Positions 47,153 to 60,800 of a stretch of DNA of 64,000 bases are shown here, one piece after another. Position 1 is the stretch's first letter. Every line of letters starts with the position of its first letter. Below the pieces are notes generated by a model that worked only from the letters and a program-made list of their open reading frames with translations, ran no database searches and was not told where the DNA came from. Both the position numbers and the translations under genes were made by a program. Source of the stretch: Arbacia lixula (taxonomy: Eukaryota; Echinodermata; Echinoidea; Arbacioida; Arbaciidae); the NCBI GenBank assembly GCA_963669155.1, contig CAVLGW020000044.1, positions 1-64,000 on the forward strand, written 5' to 3'.

Positions 47153-50100
47153 AGGGCCCATATTCATGAAACCCTGCTAGCCTAGTTAGTTACTAAAATG
47201 CATGTAGATGAATGCACTTTAGCAACTAACTAGGCCCAGTAATGTTTCATGAATATGGCCCCAGGTCTCCATCAAAAATAAACAAATTGAATGAAACGCC
47301 GGAGAAGAAAAATTATTCGAATTTTCGGTCATAGACCTTTAACACGAATGAATGAACAATTTACACAAACACATGATTGCGTACGACAAGCGTATTTTAA
47401 ACTGAAACTGTCAATCTGTGGATTTTACTCTAATATAGGATACTTAACTTTACGCCTATCTTGTTTACTACATAACAATATGTAATAAGCGTCCCTAGTT
47501 TCAGTTCAAAATACACTCGTCGTATGCAATCATATTTTTGTGTAAATTGTTGATTAATTCATTCTTGATGAAGGTCTATGACCGAAAATTTGAATAATTT
47601 TTTTTCGGCGTTTCACTAAATTTGTTTGTCTTTACCTAGATATTAGCGCCTTCGCAACGTATATTCTTCTTATACATACATGTATGTGTGAAATTGTACA
47701 TACCCAACAGCTTTGGCAACTCTTTTATTTAATATGTTATGAAAGAAAATGGATAAAGAGAACAGTGGTTTTCCCTGTGGAAAAATTGGTGATGCCGAAA
47801 AAATGCCTCTGCCGGGTATCAAACCCAGGCCCCCAGGTTTGAACGCCGATGCCTTAACCACTAGATCGGGGTCGGGGTCACCTTAGCCACTAACCCGTCT
47901 CTGTAGTCTAGTGGTTAAGGCACCGGCGTTCAAAGCTGGGGGCCCGGGTTCGATTCCCGGCAGAGACATTTTTTCGGCATCACCAATTTCTCCAAAGGGT
48001 AGATAGCTCTGGGGAACCTTGATTTAAGCTACGCCTACCATTGTTCTCTTCATCCATTTCTTTCACAAGAAACCTCCTGCATGCACTTGTTACTCAGTGT
48101 ACATAGAAATTGTCATTGGCAGTAACCCGATACATGTATGTACAGCGGTGTACATGTTTATACATGTACATGTATGTATGCAATTTATGGAGTTCAAAAT
48201 AAAGTTCATAAAGATAATAAAGTAATATAATTCTCTTCCTTCCCATGACTTAGTGGTTTTCAGGTTTGATTTGGGTGATTGCACAACTTTTCAACTGCAA
48301 TGTCTTATTTAGGTCTCTCTGCAATCACAACTCAAACAGGCAATGCCTTTAAAGGGAATATACTGTACTGGGAAGACATACAAGGCTTCACAATGTGATC
48401 ATGAGCAATCTTCTTGCTAATGGTCTTAAATTCATGTATTGTCCATTTTAGAAACTTGCTGAAAGTTATTTGCCCTCAAATGATCCACATTTGGCGTAAG
48501 TTTCTAAAATGGACAATACATGAAACTAAGACCATTCACAAGAAGATTGCTCACAATCCCTTTTTTGTCTTCCCAGTACAGTTTATTCCCTTTAATTTCA
48601 AAGCATAAGTAATAATACACCCTTTTTGTTTTAATTTATACTTTAATATCAAGAAAACAGAAAAATAAATATATCACATGAAAACTTGATGGCAGGATAA
48701 AAAAAGTTTATGCATATATCTATTTGTCAGCATAGTTACTGGGCATTCTTCATCTGTCTGCACAAGCCACATTATTTTGTTTTGGAAGACAACAATGCAT
48801 TTTGCAACCATTAGTTTTTGCTATGTAGGCAAGTTAATCCAGCCTTCTGGGTGTTACTGGTAAGTTTTGTGAAAGAAGTACATGAATGCATATTCAACTG
48901 CCAATAAACTTGTGAATTAGGAACTATATGTGTCATGCACAAAAGGCATTGTGATGTTAAAATGAAGAGATACATGACATATATACAAGCAGTGGCTTTA
49001 TGCAAGTTCATAAATGATAGACACCTTCTAAATTACACTAACAACCTTGTAGTGTAGTTGCTTTCTACAGCACAGTATCAATTGTCTTGTAGATACATGA
49101 CATATACAAGCAGTGGCTTTCTGCAAGTTCATGAATGAAAGGCACCTAAATTATACTAACAACCTTGTAGTGTAGTTGCTTTCTACAGCACAGTAGCGAT
49201 TGCTATGTAGATACATGGTACATATATATATACAAGCAGTGGCTTTCTGCAAGTTCATGAATGAAAGGCACCTAAATTACACTAACAACCTTGTAGTGTA
49301 GTTGCTTTCTACAGCACAGTATCAATTGTCTTGTAGATACATGACATATACCAGCAGTGGCTTTCTGCAAGTTCATGAATGAAAGACACCTAAATTAAAC
49401 GAACAACATTGTAGTGTAGTTGCTTTCTACAGCACAGTAGCGATTGCTATGTAGATACATGGTACATATATATATACAAGCAGTGGCTTTCTGCCTGTTA
49501 ATAAATGAAAGACACATACATGTAGTTGCTTTCTACAGCACATCATCAATTGTCACATAAGTATGAAGTGTTTTACCACAGGATTAAAGACAATATTTGG
49601 CACTGCATGTGGAATTTAAACAAAAAATGCTACAATGTTACATGAGGATATTTTCCTTTCAGACATAATAATATGAACAAGGCGAATCACAAGTCTCGCC
49701 TGACTTCGCTATCGATAAACAGTGCTAAGTTTTTTTTCTTCAAATATTTAAAATGGTGCCGAGATGACCTTTGACCTCAGCATCCTCACCAACACACGTG
49801 GTATTACCCAAGGATCATTTACCAAGTGTGATCACAATAGATGCAGAAATAAAGAAACAAGAGCAAGTCAAACAAAAACTTTTGAGAAAAATGATGCACA
49901 CGGCCTATCATTTGACCTTTTGTTCTCTAGATGGCCTTTGACCCCATCATCCTCATGAAGACAAGTTATATTACCCAAGGATCATTTGTACCAAGTGTGA
50001 TCACAATTGATGCAGAAATAAAGAAATGAGAGCAAGTCAAACAAAAACATGGAGAAAAATGCACACGGCCTCATATCATTTGACCTTTTGACCCCTAGAT

Positions 50101-50281
50101 GACCGTTGAACCCATCGTCCGCATGACGACATATGTGGTATCACCCAAGGATCATTTGTACCAAGTTTGATCACAATCGATGCAGAAATAAAGAAATGAG
50201 AGCAAGTTAAACAACAACTTTGTAACAGACTAACAGGAAAAGTGATTAATTGGTCTCTGCCGAACTTTTTTCAGGTGAGAC
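47153..50281. repeat. Nested repeats of copy 2 (foldbacks, MITE, SINE pair, minisatellite, tandem block)
   Basis: Carries the same series in the same order as 7018-10146: foldback 47153-47262, MITE 47280-47627, SINE pair 47741-48066, foldback 48348-48595, alternating minisatellite 48968-49555 and tandem block 49690-50281. Since even the minisatellite unit count and the poly-tract lengths agree, the duplication is younger than any of these insertions. Confidence 0.75.
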
Positions 50282-51879
50282 AAAAACGTGTCCAACTGCG
50301 CACAAGCTAGAATTATCTTCTCAAAAAGAATCAAACTTGTGTTCGCTTGTGTTTACAAGAACTTTGTGACAAAATTAAAAGTTCAGCAGCGAAAGCTGAA
50401 ATGTACGCATGTATAGGAATGTATAATGGAATGTGGAATATATTCCATTATAATGGAATATAATAGGAATGTACGCATGTATATGTCCATTATAAAATCC
50501 AGGTGAACAAGATGCAATCGCGTATGCATCATATTGTTGAGAGTAGCTGCTACTATATTAAGTGGTGGAAGCAAGCCTTGTTCAAAGGGATGGATATCCA
50601 TTTGTTTAAACATCCTTGCTCAAATACCAAGTAGCCTGGCTACTTCAATGAGTAGCCAACTAACTGTTATTCATGAAACTTCACAAAGAAAGTTGCTTCC
50701 TTCTTTCATGCTAGGACAATTAAGTAAAGGTACAAACTGGATGTGTTATGACAATAATAATGTAACAGTTATGTATGCAGAATCATGTCCACCACTGCAT
50801 GGAACCACAGCAGGAACATGGCCTCCTTGTACACATGCACATGCTCATGTAACTAATGCACAGCCAAGTTTTTAACTTTCAAACATGTCCACCAAAAGAC
50901 TAGCATAATTGCTATACAATGGAGTGAAAGGATACAATCCAGTCTGTGAACATCTATGTATGACAATAAAATATAAGCCTTCTGCCCGGAGGCAGGGAAG
51001 AAGGCTTAGTCTTCTTTGCAACCAGACTTACGTTAATTTACAGACACACTTGTGTCCACACACTCCATATCCTAGATAGTAGGCTATCAAAAGACAAATT
51101 ATTCTTAAAGGTGATATTCATAGTAAATAAAATCAAATATAGTTTATTTTATAATTAAATGAGTTATTAAAGCAATTTATGCAGCTAACATGCCATGAAA
51201 GTGTTCAGTTTTGTGTTTAATGAAAGTAAAATTTTACTAAATTGACTCTCTTCCTGACCTACAGAATCGCCTCAGGGAAAGTGGCGTTGTGTGTACGTCA
51301 CAGCCGGGATACGCTTCACAATGACCATTGTGTATCACACTTGTTAATCCACTAGCAGCTGCCATCACAGTTTCATTAACAATGCATGATGCTTCTGGCG
51401 GAAAAGAAGCTGCGGATTGGCATATTTGATGCACAATAACGCCTCCCTTTTCTTACATCAGACCTAAAGGCCGTTTCGGATGACAGTAGGGCAAATTTGT
51501 CCCCGAGAATACGGTGATTGTTTGACCCTAATTTCGCTTTTTGGAAAGTGATATAATGTTTTAAATGTCATCCGAGCTCATTGTATAGCTTATAAGCTTT
51601 CTGTAGATGAATATCTTCATATTGTTGGATTTTCTATGAATATCACCTTTAAAAAGTGAATGTTTTTGGCAGACAAGTATGACAAATTCAAAGATATTAA
51701 TGCAAAGTAAAAGGATGCAAACACTAGCTACAAAATCATAGTGAAGGTTAACTTTTATGAAAATACAGTACATGATAGCTTATACTGATGGACATTAGTT
51801 TTACAGATTAAGAAATTATAACCCTTTCGTGATATGTTTACCATATTTTAAAGTGATTTTCACTGAACTTGCCACAGAT

Positions 51880-54800
51880 TTAAACCTGACCAAAGCCAGG
51901 GCCATTTTTGATGGCAAAAACCATCCTGGCAGTGAACTCCTCACTGGATGTGCACGTTCTCGGCACATCCAGTGAGAGTGCACAGGTCGATGAAATGGGC
52001 ATCGACCTGCCATGGAACCCCATGGTTGGCTGCGGGTTAAAGCCACCCATGGGGATCCTGCAGGCCCCTGAAAAAAACAACAGGACGTCGGCTAATTCCA
52101 GGCCATCGGTCAAAGGATCTACAGAAACAAACAGAAATCATCAAAATTTAGACTTTTCACATTATTTAAGCTCACCAGTAATCGGGAGCCAACACTACAA
52201 AATTAAGTTATGTTCAAGTGTTTGAGCACTGCTAGACAATCCCAAATATAACTTTACCAGCATTTACGGATGTTGATAGGGCAGTTAGTACCGCAGTATT
52301 AAATGGGTACGAACTACAGCAATTGACTGCCAAGCATTTGATAAATACATGCCTCTGCTTTTTTGGTTACCTCCATGTGGTTGACATTGATAATATTCTC
52401 AGAAAACTTGTATGTTTGGTTGGCAATGAAACATTGAATTCCTATGTGAAATTAAACATTCAGGGATCAAGTCTGAAGTAAATCTGTTGAATGGTTCTAA
52501 AGATATTGCATGAAAAAAAGGACAACCCCAAAACATAATGCATCCTTTGTGGCAGAGGCATAAAAAGTCATGAAATCTCGCAGCAATCTTACTTGCATTT
52601 TTGCTTTTCAGAATGATGAAATGTGGAGTCTTGAGGGGGCATTAGACGCCCCCCCCCCCCCCCCATTTTTACCCCTCTCTGATTATGGTTAACCTAAACC
52701 TTTGCAAACACTGAATGATATCTATCAAATAGGGTTAAAATTGAACCTTGCATCTTGGGGCTGTACATATTAATGCATCTTACAAGAAAATTTCACGTAT
52801 CCATGGATATGTTACCTTGGGTGCCGCACTTCTCGAGAAACTCAATGAAAAACATCGTTGTGGCCTCCTCCTCCTCCCTTGCATTGCTCCCCTCTTCACT
52901 GTACTTGATATTGAAAAGCTCAAATATGGTGTTCGCATCAACTTTCTTCGTGGCCGCAAACATAGTTTGGACACATACTGAAATCAAGAAAGAATGAATT
53001 TGTATTTATTAAACTGAAATAGCTAGTCAAGTCAGTAAATTCTTGAGAGAATCTCAAAATAATGGTGCAATCAATAAGAAATGAAAATGATTTTGTTTAC
53101 TTGTAAAAAGCACGGAGAGTGGAAGAAGATATGAGAACTTTCCCCAAAATAATAGAACTGGAAACTGACTTAAAAGCCAAATTATAGCACTTCATAGAAT
53201 TTGAGTAGTTCTGTGCTTTTTCATCATGTAATTGTCCTCTTCTTAAAAAGGTATGTGGATTTTAACCGAATTTAATTGCGATCATCTACTGGTAAATGGA
53301 GAGGGGACTTAATGCTCTCATTAGAGAAATATGCGCGCAGATGACTGGTATGCCTCTGCCTTTCTTACGCACACACTGATGTATTTCCACAATCTCTAAG
53401 TAAATACAATGCTCACAAAACCCAAGTTATCAATTAAATATGGGTAGTGATATGTTAGGCATTTGACCTTGACATATGACCTTTGGCCTGTCTGACCAAA
53501 AATCAAATCAATTATTTGTCTTGTTGTACATTAATCATTTAAACCAATTTGATGCAATTTAGTCTTCTACTTCCGGATAAGTGTGTATATTAGAGGGACA
53601 TACAACTGACCTTTTGTGGCACGTTATCGTTTATAGAGGGCGCTGCAATCGACGGCTTTAGGCGTGGAGCGTGGCTCGGTTCGTTAAACATTCGGACTCT
53701 CCGTATAACTTCGGCAAACAAGCACACAATTGTAATAATACTGGTGACTTTTCATGTGATATGTGTTCATTTTGTGTACATGCATCAAAGCGTGTCAAAG
53801 ACTGTTGCTAATAGCACACACACATGAGATCAACGCTAACACAGTTTTGTAGATCTTGAGGGTGGGGTAGTGCCGGCACTGAGGTGGGGTTGATAAGACC
53901 TACACCGAACGCCGTCGATTGCAGCGCCCTCTATAAACGATATCGTGCCACAAAAGCTCAGTTGTACTCAGTTGTAAGTATGATAATTGAGGATTTGACC
54001 TTCATCTGTGATCTTTGATCTGTATGGCTTAAAATCTATTAAGTTTATTGTCATATTTTATCATTAGACAATGTTTGAGGAAATTTGGTTCATTATTTCA
54101 TGAGTTAACACATAAATGATATCAGGACTGATGTACAGACAAACATACCAGTACTGCAATCCATCAACTTCATGCATGCACACAAATGTTCCTAGTACCC
54201 CATTAGACATGTGGGTCTCTTGTTTTTAAGTATCGGGACATTTTACCTGGGTGAAAACGGGCGAATTGCCTTATCCCGAAGAAGTCCATGCCCTTGATGA
54301 GGGCCGCAAGCTCACCATGTTGACGGTTGATGACATAGTGCAGACATGCTGCTTTCACTATCTACAGACGGGGGGGTGGGGAAGCAACAATAGACAGCTG
54401 ACTCTAATGCCTCATTAATTCTCCATATTTCCATAGGAGAATTAACCTGAAACATCCATATATACTCATTAAATGCAGAAGTTCCAAGTATTCATTACAT
54501 TAAATATCCAATCAAATCTTCAATGATTAAAACAATGATGCATAGTGATTATATTGATAAAGACATTAATATACACTAACATGAAAAACTAAAAACACTG
54601 ACCAAAACACAAAACACACATGTCACTAGGTTTCCAGTAATAAATGAGGTTACGTCAAAGTCTGTTCCAACACCCAAAAAAGTTGGCCTCGTATTTTTTC
54701 ATTTGATGTCAACAAACTTTTATGTAAATATCTCAAAAGTTATTGAAGTTCTTCTGAAAGGATGTTGGTAATTACAAATGGGGTTTCTTTGGCAATTGCC

Positions 54801-57800
54801 TGTTTCATGCACCCAGGAAGTGCATTTTGCTCATCTTCACTTCAAGATGACCATTCATTCTAGGAGTGTATTTGTATAAAACAGAAACAGTACTGGGGTA
54901 TTCATATCACACCACTGTTATCTTTGTATAATACTGTAGTCAGTTGGAATCGGATCATTGAATTTGTATTCATTGTGTAAAGTGTGATTTTTTTAATGTC
55001 CTAAGCCTTTGATTTCACCTGAACTTTACACAGTTCATTGTTTCATAAATCACATACAGGTAATGAGATTGAATCAAAGCCACTGAATGCTGATCAAGAT
55101 ATTGCGTAAACGAATTTGGTGCAGACAGATGAACAGACATACAGGCAACCCATAAATATAAGGCCTACAGCCACTCTGGGGTGAAAACATCAAATTTGAA
55201 CATTCAAAGATACAATTTTAAATTCTTCTTTTGCCCTACCCCAAACACATTACCTCATATTGAGTGCAATGAGACCCTACCAGCACGGGCAACTGTCATG
55301 AACAAATTTTATTCTGCATTTATTAGATAGGGTATTCGTTTTGCAAATGGAAGAAAATATTGTATAAGAACATCCCTCCCCAAAATAGAACTGGCGACTG
55401 ACTTTGAGCAGACTTTACCAATTGCCAGATTTTGAGTAGGTTTTGGATGATAAATCACCCACCTCGTGTTTGTTGCCCATATTGACAAGCCTCCTCCAGC
55501 CTACATCTGTGAGCACAGTGTGGTCCTCCTCGTCCAGGACCTCCTCAAGAGCAATCTCTGTGGGTGCATCCAGTATCTGTTCTTGACAAAAGATAGAATA
55601 TGACTAGTTTATCCTTTCACCACTTGTGTTCTCCACATAAAGATGGAAATTATGTAACTATGCCTTCTGAAATAGACAGTTTACATTTTAAACGCACCAA
55701 CTATAGTCTATATTCATGATTATATCGTTCCTCTATGCTCCCATTGAATGCATGCACTGTGGAGTATACTGGTGCGAACCATAGCCATGCCATAATTTTT
55801 TAATGAAATATGAATGAATATGAACATTGATTATCTATTTTGCATAAATTATCATTACAAACAAATTGAGGGTTTGTTTTCTCAAAGTTATATGCAGCCT
55901 TGCTCTTTGCATGTGCCTTGACAGCCATGCAAAATTTTTGTTTTGATGAGATCTTCCATGGTAGAGATATGAGGGAGGGGTCAAAATGATCCCTTCCCCT
56001 CAGTCAAAATTTGCTCTCAAAAAGCCCAGTCAGAATAGGGTTAAGCCAACCCATAAGTACCATTTGAATATCCTCTCCCTTTATGCCCATCATGACAATT
56101 CTACTCTTTGAAGAAGATAAAACTTACCAATTTCCCATTGTGGCCCCTTCCCAATTTGTGTTTAACAAACATTATTTTTTATATGTTGAGAAAACTTGAC
56201 TGTATTTCATGTTTTTTTGCCTCATCCCCAAACTTGATAGATATCCTTCAAGGTATTGCATCATCTTCAATTTTTCTGCTGGTTTTATTTCTATTACTGT
56301 TTTGTTGGCTTTCTATTGACTACATTGTTTTTGTTCTCATGAATGATACCCAAGCATATCATTATTGAGTACATAAAGAAACTATATACATTACCCTCTG
56401 GATGACATCCCTCGTTGCAGCCTCTGGTATGAGAGCCACTGGGAGATCGAGATTAGTGGGGATGCTTCCTTCCACAATCAGACTTCCCAAGATAGGATTA
56501 AGGAAGTCTAGCCCCCTTCGCCCATGCAGCACTGCAGCCCCCAAAATCCTTCCCACAGTCTCCATTTGCCCAGAGGCAAGTGCTGCAGTACTTTGGGCAG
56601 GCACCATGAGTCCTGGAATTAGCAATGAAACTTATCATTTAATATTTGCTATTTGAATAATGCATGCAATTTGTGCCATTATTTCAGACTCTCTAATGGC
56701 GCAGTAGGAAGAACAACATTTGTGCATCATGAGAGCTGGGTTTGAAATTGTTTGATAACCTATGGCCTTGGACCTCATCTGCCAAAAAGTTGTCTAGGGA
56801 ACATTGTACACATAACCATGTCTGTACAAAGTTGCACCCTTCACATGGTTAGTTTACTTTGACCACAAAATCGATTACACACGGATGACAAACAGACAGA
56901 TGGACAGACAGATTGACAACCCTAAAAAGAAAAACACTTGAAAACATGTTCTCCTCCAGCCAGCTGGTGTCAAACTTCTGTATAAAATGAGCAATAGAGA
57001 AATACCAGGATAATTAGCTATGGAAGTACTCGAGATGTATGAGCTGTATGGCTCATTGTTATATAATGCCAAAGAGCATGATATATAGAGGTAGGTGAAG
57101 ATATCATATGTCATTCTTACCCTCGCTGCCAGTGAACAGGCCGGAGTCCCTAACTTGTGGAATCACCAGGGAGAAAAGTTCCCGGGTTAGACCTCCAGTG
57201 TCTACCCCTGCCTCTGCCACGAACCTCACAGACATGCTGCGTTCTGGCTTGATGGAGCTACCTTCATTGAAATATTTAGATATAATTGAATTAAGTTGAT
57301 TTCATCTGCTAATAAGCAAAAATGGATGAAGGAATGAGACATCATAACATTTCCACTTTTTTTTTACTTCTTCAAACATGTCACATTGTGGTGTGGTTAA
57401 ACAGAAAATCTGTTTTAAACCAGAGCAATTTGACTGCCACACAGTCGATAAATATGCCTCCGCCTCTTTGCTAGCTCTATTTAGATTCTCAGAAAATGTG
57501 TATGTTTGGTGGGCAATGTACCATTGAATTCCTATGTGAAATTTTTATTCATTTATTAAGTCTTCTTTAAACAGGGTAGCACCATCAGTGAGCTTGGCAC
57601 TGTTCTCCCCGGAGGCCCTGTGTACAAATAACACATATGATAGATACTGTAGTAACATGAACATAGATTACACAAACAAATGCTGTATGCCAAAATACAA
57701 CATAGATCAACTGATGTGGAACGTAACAAAAGGAGAAGGTGGACTGATGCTTCCACATGCATCACACAAGTGAAACCTTGTAAATTGGTGACTAAATATT

Positions 57801-60800
57801 ATGTGAAATGAAAATATTATATTCTGTTATCCATGTTTAGGCAAGTTTGGCAATGTTCATCGACCTTTGACCTCGTATATCTTTGACTTCCCATCTAACC
57901 AGTCTGTCTAAATCCATCCTTGTACAGTGTATCAAGTTTGTTTAAAATTAGCCAATTTTGGGTGAAGTTCATTGACCTTTGACCTTTCAGGAATTTTTAC
58001 CACAACCTGTCACCAGTCTACCCCCAAGATTTGGAATTGTTGTGAAAAAGGCAAATTTTGGGCAATTTTTACAAAGTTAATTGGCTTTTGTCATTTCACC
58101 TCCATCAGATTTGACCCCTATTTTACACACTTCATTGGTTTCACCAAGTTTGAAGCAAATCTGGTTAACGGTTCTCAAGATATTGCCTAAACTAAATGGA
58201 TTTGGGACGGAATTACGGACGGACGATTGGACAACCCGAAATCATAATGCCTCCAGAAATGAGAGCAAGTTAAACAAAAACTTTAACATTTTTGTAACAG
58301 ACCAACAGACTAACAGACTAACAGGAAAAGTGATTACTAGGTCTCTGCCGAACTTTGTTCAGGCGAGACAAAAAAATGAAATGTTCTGTGTTCACAGTAC
58401 ATCACATCATTCCCTCTATACCTTTGAAATGTCTGAGGCAATCGTGGAGAAGATGCCTTCTTCGGACATATATGACATTCTTCTCCTCCGGCTCTGTGAT
58501 CTGCATTGTCACCCATTGCTGTAGGTCAGCTTCCATGTCCGTTTCATTCCTTGTAAATCAAGTCGCGATACAAATATAAATAACATTACTCTATTTTCAT
58601 AATGCCAATTTATAATAAATGTAATTTTTTTTTTAGATCAAATCAAATTTAATAAAATTCATAGTTGGGGTTGCTTTTTCATGAAGCTTGTTAACCCCCC
58701 CCCCCCCAAAAAAAATAAAAATAAATGGGGGGGGGGGGGCCTAAAAGACCTAAAAGCGCCCCCCACCCCCACCCCCCGTACATAAACCGCGATTTCTTAT
58801 CTGCACATAAAGCGATGCCCAGCCATACTTGCCAAGTTCAGTAATCTCAAGTATGTTAAATTCTTTTTTTTTTACACATTCCTTCAAACAGTGTCCATAA
58901 GCATTCATTTTAAGAGGGCAGTTTGAGAGGCATTTCTCCCTTCTTATCAAATATGGATATGTATTTTAGTATATATATATACAGCCAAATGTAATTACAT
59001 GTATTCTGCATGTCTATCAGCAGTAAAACATCCTCTAAAGCACACATCACAGAATTTAAATTGGCAGTATTGAACATTGTTCAGAGGCAGCCATTGGAAA
59101 CTTTCTAACTCAAGACCTCAAAAGCTCAACAGTATTCACAACTCACCATTATACAAGATATGAAGTTGAATTGTTACTAAAATACACAGAATAGAAGTAG
59201 CAAATAAATCCTCAGTAATTAAGTTATCATCTTAAAGTCAGGTTTGTGAATGATTTCATGGGAATATGTGCATAGTGTCTGCTGTCATCTTTTAATCTAT
59301 TTATGCTTGATATATGTTACCCTCATGTGCAATAGCAATATTTATGATACATACGAGTGGGTCAGGGCTGGCACATATTCAGGGATGTGAATGGCACATG
59401 TGTTTTCCTCCTCAGCGTCTTCCTCTGCATCTTCTGTGCCCATCAAGTTAGTGTAAGCTCTGCCAAGAGAAAAAAAAAAAGCCAAACAATAAATTGCATG
59501 AATTCGGAGTGATGAACTAGAAACTCATAGATATTACATGTAATATAACTGTAATATTTGATCATGTGAATGATTGTTTTTCCAGTTCAAGACATACATA
59601 CACATTAATTTTCCTCCAACAGCAAGAGCTACTTGGAATCAGACTTAGCCTTCACTGGAGGTAAATGACTGACACACAACCGCTACACATCATGACTTTT
59701 AATGACTTTTTTCTTCTGTGTCTCACAGCTTTTGAGACCAAGTTTGAAAATATTGGATACTCTGTTTGGAGGTTACGCAACATTATGTAATCACATGTCA
59801 GATCTTTTATGAAAAATCACAAAAGCATCTTTTATACCGATAAGTGTCAGAGCCTCCTGTGGCTCTGGACGTGGTTGCAGTTGTAGCGGCAGGGGATGTT
59901 GTAGCGGCAGGAGATGTTGTAGCGGCAGGGGATGTTGTAGTAGCTGGGGATGTTGTAGCAGCTGGGGATGTTGTAGCAGCTGGGGTTGTTGTAGCAGCTG
60001 GGGATGTTGCTGCGGCACTGGACGTGGTTGCAGTTGTTGCGGCAGGGGCAGAGTTTATGTCAGGAAGCTCATCATCACTGACATCCTAAAATGAATGAAT
60101 GAATACATTGATATGAGTAAAAGATAAAACAAGGTCGAGCGTCATCTACTTGCAAGCGCCGCACAGGAATATGCACTCAGCTTGATCAGTCTCACTGGAT
60201 GTTACAACATAATGACACAGATCATCCCTCATTACTTGTGTGCGAAACGCCCCACTTTGTTACAGAACTACAGTGTACTTCTTTCAAGCTCTTATTGATG
60301 GGATTTGTGAACATATGGGCGTGCATAAACTAACAAGTTTGAATGGGCTCTCACAGTGCTGTGAAGAGTTATGAAATTGATCAAATGTGGACGACGATGG
60401 ATTTAGGGTTCATTGCAAATAGGCATTTTGTATGTGAGGAGGTAATATGAGCAGTAGCTAGTTGTGCAGGTGGTTTATCATGCAAATATTCAAGGGGAGA
60501 ATCATTGGTAGTCATTATGAGCAGGGAGTCTAATTATTTGATCTTGGCCTGTGACTCTCGAAATCTGAACGAAATCATAATACCTAATAATTATGCCATC
60601 ATATATTATTACCTTACAAAGTTTGATGAAATTCAGTGTTTTATTTGTCGAGTCATCATGTGAAATGTGACATTTAGGATGTGACCGTGACCTTTGTCCT
60701 ACATGACCCAAAATCTAGTTTGTTAAATGTTCTGTCATTCATTATCATTGTTTTAAGTTTGATGACATTTGGTGAATTGTTTTTTTTAGTTAATAGACAT